A DNA stretch of 64,000 nucleotides from Prosapia bicincta (lineage: Eukaryota; Arthropoda; Insecta; Hemiptera; Cercopidae). The translations under genes were made by a program, and so were the position numbers. Where the stretch lies: assembly GCA_036971475.1 (NCBI GenBank), contig JBAIZL010000002.1:132310240-132374239 (forward strand), written 5' to 3'. The notes below the pieces were generated by a model. It saw nothing but the letters and a program-made list of their open reading frames with translations, was not told the DNA's origin and did no database searches. Shown in pieces: positions 33,889-45,934 of this stretch; within the stretch, counting starts at the first letter, position 1; each line of letters begins with the position of its first letter.

Positions 33889-34239
33889 TTAAATTTAAAA
33901 ACTGCCACAGTTGCTTCAAGTTGTTATTATAACTAGGTTGTAACTTGAACCATTTATCAAAGTAATATGTAAATTTTGCAATAAAGAGATAAAATATTCT
34001 ATTTTACTCTAAGCTGTCAAGTACCATCAAAACCCAATACAAAAATTCATTTGTACATATTATCATAATTATTTCAGTTAGTATAAAGTCACATCAGTTG
34101 CATACTATATGCATGTGTAGTATGATATGTAATTCTAAAACTATGAGCAACAAACATAGGTTAGGTATAAACTAAGCAATGCAACTTTTAATGCTTCATT
34201 TGAATTACTTTAAATGTTAAAATTAATTAAATGTCTTAC
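33889..34239. other. no recognisable gene
   Basis: AT-rich sequence downstream (in gene sense) of the exon at 34240-34384. No further exon could be identified here. Confidence 0.45.
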
Positions 34240-34384
34240 ATGGTAAAGAAAGTCCACTCTCCATTAATAGGTCCTGTAAAGCGAAATCAATCATTGTTGT
34301 GGATAATTTCGGTGAATTTATCAAACCATAATCATCCGTATCAGTCTGAGAACCATTGCTGTAGATTTGAGAGTATACATCATC
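34240..34384 (-). CDS. host gene, downstream exon (145 nt)
   Basis: On the minus strand the acceptor TGTACCCTAG at 34385 opens a frame of 48 codons plus one base: DDVYSQIYSNGSQTDTDDYG at the start, MIDFALQDLLMESGLSLP at the end. It closes at a consensus donor, CCAT|GTAAGA, at 34240. It begins in phase 0, matching the phase-0 donor of the large exon at 37880, so I join it to that gene across a ~3.5-kb intron full of repeats. The translation has balanced coding-like composition, unlike neighbouring AT-rich frames. The end phase is 1, so at least one more exon must follow, outside what I can recognise. A short helical segment (MIDFALQDLLMESG) is the only structural hint. The function is unknown. 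Joining the exons is inference from phase and order. Confidence 0.65.
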
Positions 34385-35162
34385 CTAGGGTACATATCCA
34401 ATCAAATTAGATAAACACAATTTAAAAAAAAAACTGTTTAGTGTCACATGTAAGTTCTCCATTTATCCTCTTGAATACCAGAGAGATTTAAATTTATAGC
34501 CGATCACTTGTAAGCTGGCATGCGATCGATCAATATAAAATTAAAGGCTAACCCTATTAAAAACATTGGTTTTTGTAGAAAAAGGCCATTGCTAACAAAT
34601 TGCAGGTGTTGCGGTAATTTAGAAAATTGGTATAAGTAAATTTGTTCAAAACTTCTGAACTGGTTAATATGACAAATGAAATGAAATAATATTTATACCG
34701 CCTTGTCAAATCTACATTATTGTAATATAACTACTATACTTCATATTGTAATATCTGTGTAACGGTCTTTTGCTTCACCCTTCCCCGCACCTGTCCTTGT
34801 CCATCGAGGTTGCGCACCACCTTACATGTGACCACCTATACTTCTGGTAATTTTTAGTAAATTCTTTTCTAAGATAAAAATTTATATTCTGTTTAAATTG
34901 GTAATGTAGACTAAACACAACTTTTCCTTATTCCTCATGACATTACAGCTGAAAATTAGTTATTATGCCTGAAAACTAGTATACACTCAAGCCGCAATTG
35001 GCAGATTGGTTTGCAAAATTTAGGATTTCTGACTTGATCTGATATAAGTAACATAATTTATGGCTGTAAGTCGTAATAGATAACATTAGGAAATCTTACA
35101 CACAAAATATTGTATATTTTGAAAGAAATTCAGGCTGCAGCAAAGTATATTTATTGTGAATG

Positions 35163-35165
<3 letters not shown>
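34385..35165. other. intronic AT-rich sequence
   Basis: Lies within the inferred intron. No coding exon or repeat is supportable. The (TA) tract at 35166-35201 marks the boundary with a PLE fragment. Confidence 0.45.
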
Positions 35166-35205
<40 letters not shown>

Positions 35206-35965
35206 TCACACTTCAATTGTTGTTGGGTTCACTTTTACAAAAAACCTAACCTCGACACAACACTACAACCTGAACACAAAAATAATAATAATAAATAAAA
35301 TCTACCTAAAATATAAATACACCAATAACAAAATAGAAAAAATAACAAATATATACAACAAAAAACACTGCACTCCAATATACAAAAGAAACAACAAAAT
35401 AATAAAATATCTTAATAACACATACCACAAAACAAATACAGAAAAACATGACCTATAAGGAATTTAGAAAATTACATATATCAGCTGCAATGCATTTTAC
35501 AGAGGAAAAAATTCCAGATCATTTGAAATAAGATTTGAAGGACATTACAGAGCATTTTAAAATAAAAATACAAAAGCGTCAAATGTTGCAGCACACCTAA
35601 TATCACATAAACATGAAATAACAAATTACGAAAATAACCTAACCATACTTCAAAATAAATAATTACCCATTAGAATTAAACTCACTAGAAAAATACCACA
35701 TTTATAAAAACATACACAATTTATTGACCCTACAGACAACATATGCAGACGACGTACTATTCAAAAACATTATACACGCAGCTTAAGAAGAAACATGTAT
35801 GACATCAACAAATACCAACATCACGGACCGAAAATCCACACCAGGAAAATAGAGAAAATTAATTAAGAGATTCGACAATGGTCAAGTGACCGAAAGGTGC
35901 CTCATCACATAAGATAAAATTATTGCAATTAGTGGGGGAAAAATTATTTACAAGTAATAATAATA

Positions 35966-36028
<63 letters not shown>
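35166..36028. repeat. (TA)n microsatellites flanking the PLE fragment
   Basis: Tracts at 35166-35201 and 35972-36027. Confidence 0.9.
35205..35940 (+). mobile_element. Penelope-like element, second clade, 3' fragment
   Basis: The plus strand has a partly open frame (35156-35458, 100 codons, Lys/Asn/Thr-rich), then YKITYISCNAFYRGKNSRSF (near 35465-35520) and KASNVAAHLISHKHEI (near 35575-35620), the pattern of a PLE GIY-YIG domain (expected CxxFYIGxTxRSFxxR…HxxxxxH). It ends GACAATGGTCAAGTGACCGA near 35890. The copy at 40310-40930 ends the same way. Stops and a deletion make it non-functional. The RT is missing. It lies inside the host-gene intron. Confidence 0.65.
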
Positions 36029-36032
<4 letters not shown>

Positions 36033-36483
36033 TAAATTAAAAATATTTCAAAAACAAGAATACTTTTAATGAATATATTTATTCAAAGCTTTTCGTCGAT
36101 AAAATAGTACCAGCATCTTCAGGAAAATAATTATCTAATAAAATATTTTTACAAAATTAAATCATATGTGCTACAAAGGACCATATGTTTATAAGTATTG
36201 CACTTTACGAGTATTTAATTTTTTCTATAACATCAATGACCTTATAAATAGTTTGGTGCCTTTGAACTATTTATAAGGTCATTGATGTTACAGAAAAAAT
36301 TACATAAAGTGCAATACTTATAAACATATGGTCGTTCGTAGCACATATGATTTAATTTTTTTTAAATATTTTATTTGATAATTATTTTCAAGAAGATGGT
36401 GGTACTATTTTATCGGCGAAAAGCCTTGAATAAATATATTCATTTAAAGTATTCTTGTTTTTGAAATATTTTTGATTTATTAA
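36029..36483. mobile_element. 455-bp foldback palindrome
   Basis: Arms of ~220 bp are inverted copies: TTAATAAATTAAAAATATTT at the left against the complement at the right end, then AAAACAAGAATACTTTTAAT and a hammerhead-like block in each. The axis is near 36251, in CTTATAAATAGTTTGG…CTATTTATAAGG. The arms differ at a few positions, so it is older than 24260-24582. It lies between (TA) tracts, in the host-gene intron. Relatives are at 21206-21455 and 9083-9250. Confidence 0.85.
36082..36125 (-). ncRNA. hammerhead-like motif, left arm
   Basis: On the minus strand: TTC, CTGAAGA, T, GCTGGT…ATCGAC (stem II with a wobble and a mismatch), GAA, AAGCTT (self-complementary), T, GAA. TTC/GAA pair as stem I. 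The mirror copy in the right arm (around 36387-36430) reads CAAGAAGA at the core and is damaged. Confidence 0.55.
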
Positions 36484-36935
<452 letters not shown>

Positions 36936-37095
36936 CATTTGAATACAAATTAAAATGTGATCCAATGATTCTCTACTTTAGGGATTCAACTCTACACCCG
37001 ACCTCCTAGATTATGGGAAATTATGTCCTTAATTTGGGTCATACCCTAAACTACAAGAATAATTTTAAATAAGATCTGTTTGCTAATAAAATCCA
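36936..37095. other. intronic sequence
   Basis: Nothing recognisable. Confidence 0.4.
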
Positions 37096-37099
37096 AACA

Positions 37100-37560
37100 A
37101 GTTGAGATATTGTCCAAAATGTTTTAATTTTATTCCTGAAATGTTTAGCTATTTTATTCACATACTTTCCTTGGTTGTTTAAACACTTAACACAGCTTTT
37201 GTATATTCTATGCTACAGTGATCAATAAACTTCCTGTGAGATCCACCATGATTCTATGAGTTTTTTTTCAATGTTTGCCAGTGACCACTAAGAAACTTCT
37301 CCAGGTTGTTAAACTGGGTGACAATGGTTTAATGCTAGGTCTGAAATGTATGTCAGATCATCCAGTTACCAAAAATATGATTACATCTTGAATTTCACCA
37401 CCATGATGTGTATTGTCATGCAGCATCAAACTATACCTAGATGACAGGAGACATCATCTATCGTTTTTAACACGTATATGCTTCCTCAAGCCTTGCAGAA
37501 CAAATTAGAGTTTATTGTTATTCTTTTACTAGGTATGGAGTCAATTGGTTAAGAGTTCTG
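37100..37560 (-). pseudogene. mariner-type transposase remnant
   Basis: The minus strand reads YSLMLHDNTHHGGEIQDVI near 37420 (expected LHDNAxPH, containing the second catalytic Asp), then in other frames KFIDHCSIEYTKAV and VKCLNNQGKYVNKIAKHFRN near 37140-37200 (expected W-x-K-C-x-x-x-x-G-x-Y-x-x-K). The region between has lost its frame. Order and spacing fit the C-terminal half of a mariner transposase. It lies downstream of the large exon's donor, in the intron. Confidence 0.5.
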
Positions 37561-37879
37561 TAAGTATCTCCTAAATCATAATCTTACATGTTTATAACAT
37601 CTGCTTAGCTTTTACTTTGACTGGAGGTGCCATTTGCTGTCATTCCCTTTACAGTCACTTTGATGAAGTCATAAGTAATGCAGTGAAAGAATAAATTAAC
37701 TTAATATCCCTTGTACAGGACAATATTTCCAAAATAGGGTTGTCCAAAATGTTATTAAAAATGACAAAGCAAGGAATGATAAATACAGAAAGTACTTTGA
37801 AATTATCAGATCCTAGAAAGGAATGCATAATGATATTATTAAAAGCTAACACCAACATACTGAAATTGTTTTTTCTTAC

Positions 37880-39991
37880 CTCTATGTCCTGACTACTAGT
37901 CAATGATCCTTCCTCTTCAAAGCTTGTTTCCTTTTTACCATCCTCAATAAACAATTTCAAGATTTTATTTTGCCTGGAATCACCGAAGCCAGTATCCAAA
38001 TTACTCCCATCCATAACTCTAGAATGAACAATACCATCTGGATTACCACTATCTAATACGGATTCATCATTTGAAAAAATGTCCATTCTTTTTCTAGATA
38101 TTTCTATTTTATCTTCATCACTCGTTTTTCCAGAGGTTAGTTCTGAGTTTGATATGGATGTGCTTATTACTGGTTTTTTCTTTCTACTTATGCATCGAAT
38201 TGTAGGGATATCAGGATTTATATCTGGCTTCATAGGCATAACAGATATTTCGTTATTTAAACTAATTTTGAGTATTGCAAATTTTGTATTATCATCGTTG
38301 GTATCATTAAATTTTTTGGCTTGCATTTTCTGATTGATTATGACTTCATTTATTTTTTGTTTAAGATCTAAATCTGGATCAGGTTGAAGTTTTACTTCAA
38401 ATTTCGACTTCAACTTAGTGTTTTCACCATCTTTTGAAGTATTATTTCTAATACAAACATTAGGAACGTTGCAAAGGTTTTTAGTTTTTGAATGACCATA
38501 TTCCAATTTACTGGAAGTTGAACTTACTGGAAGAGTGTTTTTAGTGTTTCTTTGTTCCATAACATTTTGTTCCCTTTTTTTACCAACCCCTTCCAAACTC
38601 TTTTGAGCTTGTAATATTTTCCTACCTTCATAAACACTTGAATAATTTTTTTTAATGTTAGGGTTTAAAGTTATCATTTCGTGCTCCTCTACATGGTTTT
38701 CTATTTTACAATACTGGTTATCTGTTGATACTGTACTTGAATAATCACGATCTGATCCTTTCATAGTCTCAATCAAAATAATATCCTTAGATATCTGTTT
38801 AGTTACATTATTTTCAGGCAATGCATTGGTGGCCTTAGAATCAGACTGATTAATTGATGAGTCCTCTGTAATAACCATTTTTTTTCTTTGTACAGAGTTC
38901 TCTCTATCGCTTGATCTTCCTTCCTTAAATTTCTTAATAGTATAATGATTTCCAACATATTTTCTCTTGTATAATTTCGGAATTTCGTCTCTATCTGTAG
39001 TTTGTTTTCCATTTTTGGCATTTGTTATTGAAACTGAAGTTTGTTTATTTTCATTTAATGAAAGATTTTTCGTTTTACTTGAACTGTAATGTTTACTAGA
39101 ATGTTGATGTTTATCATGTTTCTTTTCAATATAATCATCTTTTATCTTCCTCTCAAAACTAATTTGAACATCTGAATGATTTTCGTTTACTTTACCATTT
39201 GTTGAAAAACTCACACTTGGTTCACTTTCTTTTTTATGGTTTGTATGATGTACTGTTTTATCTGTCTTATGTTTTACTTTTTCATGTTTGCTTTGAGCTC
39301 TTATTTTATGTTTAACATCAGTATCCTCATCAATAACATTTTTATATTTTTTGTCATATTTTAAGTCTTTGAGCCAGTTGCTTGATTTAGTATTATGAGA
39401 ACTAGAATAACTACTTTTCTTACTATCATGCCTATGGTGAGACCGGTGCTTCTGATGGTCTTTTAATGAACTTTTTGAACTGCTTCTATATGACTTTTTT
39501 CTTGATTCAATGGTAGTCCTATCATAGCCAATTTGAAATTCCCCATCATGTGAGTAATTCTTCAACTTTGATATTTTAGTTGAACTACTTCCTTTGTCTG
39601 GTTTACTGGATATTTTGAAACTGGCTTCCATCCCAAGACTAGAACCAACGGAAATTTTAGATTCAACTGACGAAGTTATATTTTGGTCAGTTTTTGAAGA
39701 CATTAAAATATCATTGTGTGCAATTTCTGAGCTTGTAGTATGTTTATTTATTCTATTATCTTTTAAAAATATGTAACTTTTTGGAAGTGATTCCTTTAAT
39801 CCATTTTCAATCTGAATGCTTTCATTGCTGCTTGAGTTTGTTTTACCTTGCAAATCAGATTTTAAATTTGTTTCCGTTTTATATAAAATGAAAGAATTAT
39901 TTTGTAAATGAGCATGGCTATTGTTGCTGTTTCCATGAAAAAGGGATTCAAAAGGATGTGATATTTCTTCATCTTCTATACTGTAATCACT
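37880..39991 (-). CDS. host gene, large central exon (704 codons)
   Basis: On the minus strand a clean acceptor (TTTAATTTCACAG, ending 39992) opens a 2112-nt exon that is open throughout and closes at a consensus donor, ATAGAG|GTAAGA, at 37880. Both ends are phase 0. An ATG-initiated frame starting at 40066 is longer only because it reads through intron at both ends. The protein segment is hydrophilic and low in complexity: acidic start (SDYSIEDEEI), a Ser/Lys/His-rich middle around residues 170-320 (SYRSSSKSSLK, KHRSHHRHDSKKSSY, KHDKHQHSSKHYSS), basic clusters such as RKKMVI and RKKKP, and an acidic end (FEEEGSLTSSQDIE). This suggests a disordered nuclear or chromatin-associated protein, but I recognise no domain and give no name. 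Its 5' part is duplicated at 10102-10311. Confidence 0.85.
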
Positions 39992-40189
39992 CTGTGAAAT
40001 TAAATAAAAATTGTAAACATGTATAAACAGAAATATATTTATAAAGAATATACAAAATGTAATCATAATAGAAAAATTAAATGTCCCTATATAGTTAAAA
40101 TAAACATTGTTCTAAGTGTTTGAATTCTTGGAACACTTTCTGTTACTATAAACCTACTATCCGATTACATATACGAGGATATATACATA

Positions 40190-40300
40190 TAAATTTGTGG
40201 ACTAGATAGGAGACTGACATACTTACTTTGAGGTGATACTTAAAACTGCAGCTTTATTATTCATCTGTGGTTCACTTCATTCTTTTCTGTTGGGGTTGAA
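40190..40300. mobile_element. foldback-family terminal fragment
   Basis: AAATTTGTGGACTAGATAGG with AGACTGACATACTTAC matches the arm start of the palindrome at 24260-24582. The rest of the arm is absent. It lies in the intron between the two upstream exons. Confidence 0.6.
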
Positions 40301-40309
40301 AAAGGTCAG

Positions 40310-40930
40310 TAGGGAAAAATAAAAAACCTACATAAAATATAATTACACCAACAACAAAATAGAAAAATAACAAAAGTATATAGTAAAGAACACTACACAC
40401 CAACATTCAAACCAAACAACTAAATAATAAAATATCTCAGCAACACAAACCACAAAATAAATACACAAAAACATTACCTATCTCGAATTCATAAAATCAC
40501 ATGTAATGACTGCAACACATTTTACATAGAAAAAACAACTAGATCGTTTTAAATGAGGTTTCCAGAACATGATAGAACATACACAACTAATAATAAAAAG
40601 GCATCAAATATGGTAGAACACTTAATTTCACATTAGCATAAACTAATAAATTATGAAAAAACCTAACCATACTTGTAATAAATAATAACCAAAAGAACTA
40701 ATCTCACTACAAAAATACCACACATATAAAAACAAACACAATAACCTAATTAACCAACAGACAAAATATACAGACTACACTGTTCAAAAATATCATATAA
40801 AAAACATGAGGAAATTCATATGACGTCAGCAACAAGCACCAACATTACGGACTGAGAAACAACAGTAGAAATAATTCAATTATTCGACAATGGTCAAGGG
40901 ACCGAAAGGTACCTTATTAATAGGTAATTA
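40310..40930 (+). mobile_element. Penelope-like element, second clade, 3' fragment
   Basis: A second copy of the 35205-35940 family on the plus strand: KITCNDCNTFYIEKTTRSF near 40500, KASNMVEHLISH near 40610, and the same tail with GACAATGGTCAAGGGACCGA near 40890. It has many stops and no RT. Confidence 0.65.
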
Positions 40931-41135
40931 ATTAATTCATTGTAAAATTAATTGCACTTAATGCTGGGATAATTGTTTAAAAAAACATATAATAAATATT
41001 ATTGTGCTTCCCCATGGTTTATACAAGAATTCATATTTCTTTTCCCTGAGTGAACAAAAACTGTTTAAAGATAAAAGTCTTAAATTAAATGTTAATACTG
41101 AAATGAATTATTGACAAATTCAACAAACTAATTAC

Positions 41136-41271
41136 TTCATTTGTGTCTACCAATTTTTCTTCATTCGGAGGAGATATTGTTTCAAATTGTGGAAGAAGTA
41201 TGCAATTTGGATCAAATGTGTTCTCTGTTGTTTTAGTAATATTTTCATTAATAGGGTTTTCTTTTCTTTCT
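41136..41271 (-). CDS. host gene, upstream exon (136 nt)
   Basis: On the minus strand the acceptor GATCTGCAG at 41272 opens one base plus 45 codons: ERKENPINENITKTTENTFD at the start and FETISPPNEEKLVDTNE at the end. The donor is GAA|GTAATT at 41136. It ends in phase 0, which matches the phase-0 acceptor of the large exon 1.1 kb downstream, so the two join in frame. The Asn/Glu/Thr-rich composition is like the large exon. The start phase requires an upstream exon ending two bases into a codon. One candidate, on weak evidence, is 42390-42457, which is open in that phase between a CTACCCTAG acceptor and a CAG|GTAGGT donor. No initiator ATG is identified. Confidence 0.7.
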
Positions 41272-42389
41272 CTGCAGATCATGACACTCAAGGTAGACAA
41301 TAACTGCAAACCATACAGTTCTGAAACAGAGTAAAATTATTACAAAATATTAAACAAATCTAAAAATTAAATTTCCGAATCAATATGCCAACAATATGAT
41401 TAAAAACAGCTATTCCTAATCAATGAGATAGAGGGATGATTTGTGATATAAGAGAGCTCTTCCATATTTTTATTAGTAGCTTCAAAATGATTTTTTGATA
41501 AAAAATGGATTAACATTATTTACAGATTCAGTATAATTAATAACGGGTTTTCAAGGCGGCTTATCTTAGGACCAATAGATACATTAAATCATTATCTATA
41601 TGACATTTAAATCTTATTTATACTGTCATATAAAATTAATAGTTTACAATAAAAAGTAACTAAGAAAAAAACTGGTGGAAAAAATTTTGAAATTCAGCTT
41701 AAATTTTAAGGAGTAAATCTATCACATTGAGAATAGCTAAACAAGGAATTTTATAAACAAAATACTGCATAAGCAGGGAAGAATTTTTGGAATAATTGTT
41801 GTATTAGGAAATACGTACTGTGTTCATTATTTCTAATAACAACTGCAATAAAATGTAACAGTTATTGTGCTGTTACATTGATTTATTTAATAGGAAATAA
41901 ATTATAACATTATTTGATTCCATCTTCAACTTACTATTTGCTACTAGTTTACACTTATATCATTTAAAACATATATTAATATACTAAGACTTACCTACAC
42001 TAAACCCTTATTTTTTGTCTACAAGAGGACAACAATTTTAAAGATATATCTCATTATAAACTCAGACCATAACCTCTTATAAAATAAATAATGATGTTAT
42101 TATAATACAAGAGTCATGCAATAAATAACAAAACCTTCAACATAGCTTTCATATTTCATTATTATATATACTTGAACTTTAATTCAGGTAAAGAACAAAC
42201 CTTAACCAAATAATTCCATTTTATTAAAATAATGTAATAAGTTTGTATTTAAAATAATTCTAATCCTAGACAGTAATCATCTACATTTCACTGATTAATT
42301 CGAAAGTAATTGATTTTATAAAACCAAGAGAAAACTGTAGCAACTTACTGTGTTTATGCTTTTTGAAACTATCAATTCAATAACAAGAC
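41272..42389. other. probable intron; no recognisable exon
   Basis: AT-rich. Several consensus-like minus-strand donors occur, for example at 41995 and 42350, but the upstream frames are closed in the required phase. Confidence 0.4.
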
Positions 42390-42506
42390 CTACCTGCTAC
42401 TGACAACCCTCACTAAGCTTGCAGGTTTATGAATTATTGATTTATGGAGGGTGGGGAGTGTCTAGGGTAGGCAGGGTTGTGTACTTTGTACACAGTGTGA
42501 ATCAAA

Positions 42507-42641
42507 CATCTTTTTCCAATAAAGAGGGCTTTTTTGTTAGCTCTGAATATTTAATCTGCCCTCTTTTGCATTTCAGTATTTCCGCCCCATATTGCTGCCA
42601 ATTCCTGGTGCTCTTACACTGGGGACAGGGTAGCTTAAGCC
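42507..42641 (-). other. short open frame with a CxxC motif, unassigned
   Basis: The minus strand encodes WLKLPCPQCKSTRNWQQYG followed by ILKCKRGQIKYSELTKKPSL and a stop after 45 codons. CPQC and a later C-K-R-G suggest half of a zinc ribbon or a transposon relic. An acceptor-like CTGTCCCCAG precedes CKSTRN, so an exon is possible. No family is recognised. Confidence 0.3.
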
Positions 42642-42781
42642 AGATTTAATAAACATTCAAGCATCATATGTAGAAGAGTGATTTTTTTTGAGAAATTCAT
42701 TTTTAAAACTATTGAATTATAGGACAAGACTTGAGACTAAAATATTTATTACAAAAATGTATTTTCCATGAATATAAATAT

Positions 42782-42850
42782 AGTAAACTCTCACTAATCC
42801 TGCAGGTATGAGGCTGGGATACTGCCGGATTACTGGAGAGTCCATTAAAA
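42782..42850 (+). mobile_element. solitary pogo/Tigger terminus
   Basis: TAGTAAACTCTCACTAATCC, then GCCGGATTACTGGAGAG, matches pogo/Tigger ends like that at 23372. No partner end was found, so this is a truncated copy. Confidence 0.5.
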
Positions 42851-43240
42851 TAATATACATTGTAAGATATTTATGTATATCGCCCAAAAATAAAGACATC
42901 AGGAAAATAATTCTCTACTGTATTTGAAATGATAAAACTAGAATTAATGTACTGGTTTATAATTTACAATAAAAGGTTACCATATCTTTAATGGTTAAAA
43001 GAAAAATGAAAAAAAAACATAGCCTATAGTACAGTTTTTAAAGTCATTTCAACTTACCTTATTCACATTACTCAGCAGGTTTAAAGAAGTTTCCAATTTT
43101 TATCTTCTTTTTGACTTCAAATGACACTTTTAAAACTTTGTCTTGCAGTCATTTCAACATTAAGATGTCACTCGCTGAAACATAGTTTTCTTCTCACGAA
43201 TTATTTGGAATAATTTACTGTGATTTAATATTAATAAATA
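42851..43240. other. no recognisable gene
   Basis: AT-rich. A strong minus-strand donor-like site (AATAAG|GTAAGT, 43056) has no open frame before it. It could end a non-coding first exon of the host gene, but nothing confirms that. Confidence 0.35.
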
Positions 43241-43277
43241 ATACACACAACCTCTAACCAGAAATATTTTGATTCTA

Positions 43278-43320
43278 GTCTTGTGTACATTTCGGTTACA
43301 AAGTAACCATCCTCAGAGAC
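43278..43320 (-). ncRNA. hammerhead-like motif
   Basis: On the minus strand: GTCT, CTGAGGA, T, GGTTAC/GTAACC (six perfect stem II pairs, loop TTT), GAA, A, TGTACA (self-complementary), C, A, AGAC. GTCT/AGAC pair as stem I. The position before the expected cleavage base is C instead of U. Otherwise all core positions fit. No palindromic partner is seen nearby. Confidence 0.6.
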
Positions 43321-43559
43321 ATGACGATACATACTAGATAACTATAAACAGTTTCCTTACTTGCAACCAAACAACTTGCCTCCACTCAGAACGCCGCAGC
43401 CTCTACTCTTAACAAAGCGTGGCCTTGCCCCCCTTGGGTAACAGCAAGAAGCCGTACCTTCTAAATTTATACATAAGAATAAAACAAATCCTTGTACATT
43501 AAATTTCTAAAAAAGGAAAAAATAGTAACCAACACAAATTTTTATATAAAATTTGAATC

Positions 43560-44480
43560 TTTGAATTGACGATGGACAAGTCCTTTCCTACGGATAGTAT
43601 TTACAACTTTAGTAACAACTTTGACAACATGATCCATCTGTAATGATTTCGAACACACATTTTGTCTATGAAGAAGACACTGAGCTCGTTATGAGCTCAT
43701 TCCCATATAAACTACAGTCTTTATCAAGGTATAACACTAAACATATGTTTTTCCAAATCTTTAATAAAGAGCCATCAGTTGCCACACCGCACTTTCAATT
43801 CAAAATGTTGAAAACGTCTACTGGTAAATAACGAAATCTGTCGTTGTGTCCTTCATAGGAACCAAACTTAATAGGTCTTCAATGATGTTAAAAATCTGTA
43901 CAAAAATAGCAAGCCAGGCTGTATCTGAAATGTCAACAGTTTCAACCAACGCATTTGAAAATCACTTGAATTTGGAGATTCTTTGTTTCAAAGACTTTTC
44001 AATATAGGTTGACATATCTTCCACTCTATGACTAACTGTCATTCGGCTCAGGCTTATCTGTGAAACTAATTGGGTTATATCCGGAAACAAAATATCATAT
44101 ACGTGCATTAAACATTCCTTAACTAATTTTCCATCTGCAAAAGGTTTCAAATGTTTCATTAATATTTTCTAAATTTTGAAAGTTGCTTCAACTACTGATT
44201 CCGCATTTTTACTGGCACTTTTGAACAGATTTTGTTCACGTGTTAATTTCTTTTTCAAACAGTTTACTTTGTCTTTTCTCAGTTGCCCTATAAATTACTT
44301 TATGTTTTTGAATGCCTAGATTTGTAATGTCTTTTAAAATTTAAATCTTTCATCAACAGTTTCTTGACAAGTAAAACAAGTTGCCTTATATTGATATTAA
44401 ATGAAAAGTTATAATTTCTTCCACATATCTCGAAAACACCGTCCTTCTTCGTCAACTTTACGTTCTTTTGACACTGTCAT
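43560..44480 (-). pseudogene. hAT transposase remnant (GTF2IRD2-like)
   Basis: From 44480 on the minus strand: KERKVDEEGRCFRDMWKK, a BED-finger-like ATCFTCQETV, KNAESVVEATF, the open frame 43962-44159 with KHLKPFADGKLVKECLMHVY and SRMTVSHRVEDM, then ETVDISDTAWLAIF, LLSLVPMKDTTTD and finally HVVKVVTKVVNTIRRKGLVH near 43600. The order matches insect hAT transposases annotated as GTF2I-repeat-domain-containing protein 2-like. Frameshifts and stops interrupt it about every 60-100 codons, and the C-terminal dimerisation region is absent. Confidence 0.8.
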
Positions 44481-44702
44481 TCTAGAATCTCGCTATCACG
44501 AGGAATCACTCATTACTGGCACAACTGATGAATTGGCACAATAAATACCATAGTACCACACATCTATACTGGTCAATCCCTATGGAATAGCAGCATTACA
44601 TTTCACTACATTCAAAAGCAACATTTTGGAGTAACCTGCGGGCCGCAATAAACCATGTCGAAGGCTGCATGCAGCCCTCGGGCCGCGGGTTGTGCACCCC
44701 TG
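43560..44702 (-). mobile_element. hAT transposon, 5' end and transposase remnant
   Basis: The minus-strand element starts at 44702 with CAGGGGTGCACAACCCGCGG, a typical hAT (Charlie-like) terminus, followed by GGGCTGCATGCAGCC-type subterminal sequence. The transposase debris continues to about 43560, where similarity fades. The other terminus was not found, so the copy is 3' truncated. Confidence 0.78.
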
Positions 44703-45930
44703 GTCTAAATATAAAACAAACCATTAATGCTGTCACACTCATTGCCAACGTAATAACTTATGTTAGTAATCAAAAGGAAGAATGTCGAGACGGCCACAGC
44801 CAACTGGAGCGACGAATTATTATCGTTGCGATCTATACTTTGGACAACAATAGAATCAGCCGTGTCTATTCGACCAATGCGTTTATTAGTTTCTATGTTA
44901 TATTTTCTTATTAGTTTGATACTTTGGTTATTGTGTTAGTATTTTGGCATTTTGTGTGAAGGTTTTTAGATTAAAAGTAAAGCTTATTAGTTTCTAGTAC
45001 TAATTTCCTTTGTAATTGCCTTTATTGTTTTGTAAAATTGTTTTTAGTAAGCCGAAGATTTTATATCAGTTATAAAGAAGAATATTCAAATTACTCAAAT
45101 AAATTTATCTCGTTAAATATCGCGTGTATGTAGCCTAAGTCTAGATAAAATTATATGTATGTTATAGGAAACATACTTTATGTGATAAGTTTTATTTGAT
45201 ATTATTTCTATTCTTTACAAAGCATGTCTAGGAATCACTTTATATGTGCTTTAAGGTAGTGTGAGGTTATCTTTTTAAAATTACAAATAATTGTAAATAT
45301 CCTAACGTGTGCAAAGTATGTTTGGAGCAACGTAACGTACAATGATTCAGATCCATTGATATTATCGGTTTTAATTTCTGCTTACATTTAACTATAGATA
45401 CTATAAAACGTATTGTAAATCTCTCGTATTCTCCACACGGTTTGTATTTAGTAATGACAAAAACTATTTAGGTATTCATGTAACACAAATGACTAGCTTC
45501 AAAACATTTGATTTCGTGTGGCATAAAGTCTTAAAATAAATAATTCCGAAAAACTATCAGTAGTAAATAAACGAATATTAAGTTAACATTCTTGTGGTTT
45601 TTCCTTTTACCTAAATGCTTACACATGGTTAGGTTACGCTTGTATTAGATTGACCTATATAGCTACAAACACAGTCAATACATGGAACAATTATACACAA
45701 CATTAGTAATTTCCTCTTTTGTCTATAGGGACTTTACCCAACTGATTAAAAGACTGCGTTCTGTCAACGGATTTGAAAACCACGTCAATTTTATGACTCT
45801 TCCCAACATTTTTAAATATTTTTCTGGAAATCGTTCAGTAAAAGCAATACTGTAATTTCTTTTTTTACATGAGTTTGGACACTATTAATGTTATTAATCT
45901 CTTTTACTTTAATTTAGGCAATCTCACGCA
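44703..45930. other. no recognisable gene
   Basis: AT-rich sequence. A plus frame overlapping the hAT terminus is a shadow. Nothing else is supportable. Confidence 0.5.
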
Positions 45931-45934
45931 TTTT

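Noticed and set aside
37655..40066. 803-codon single-exon gene starting at the ATG at 40066
   Set aside because: Consensus acceptor (39992) and donor (37879) sit inside it, and the extra residues at both ends are hydrophobic AT-rich intron translation.
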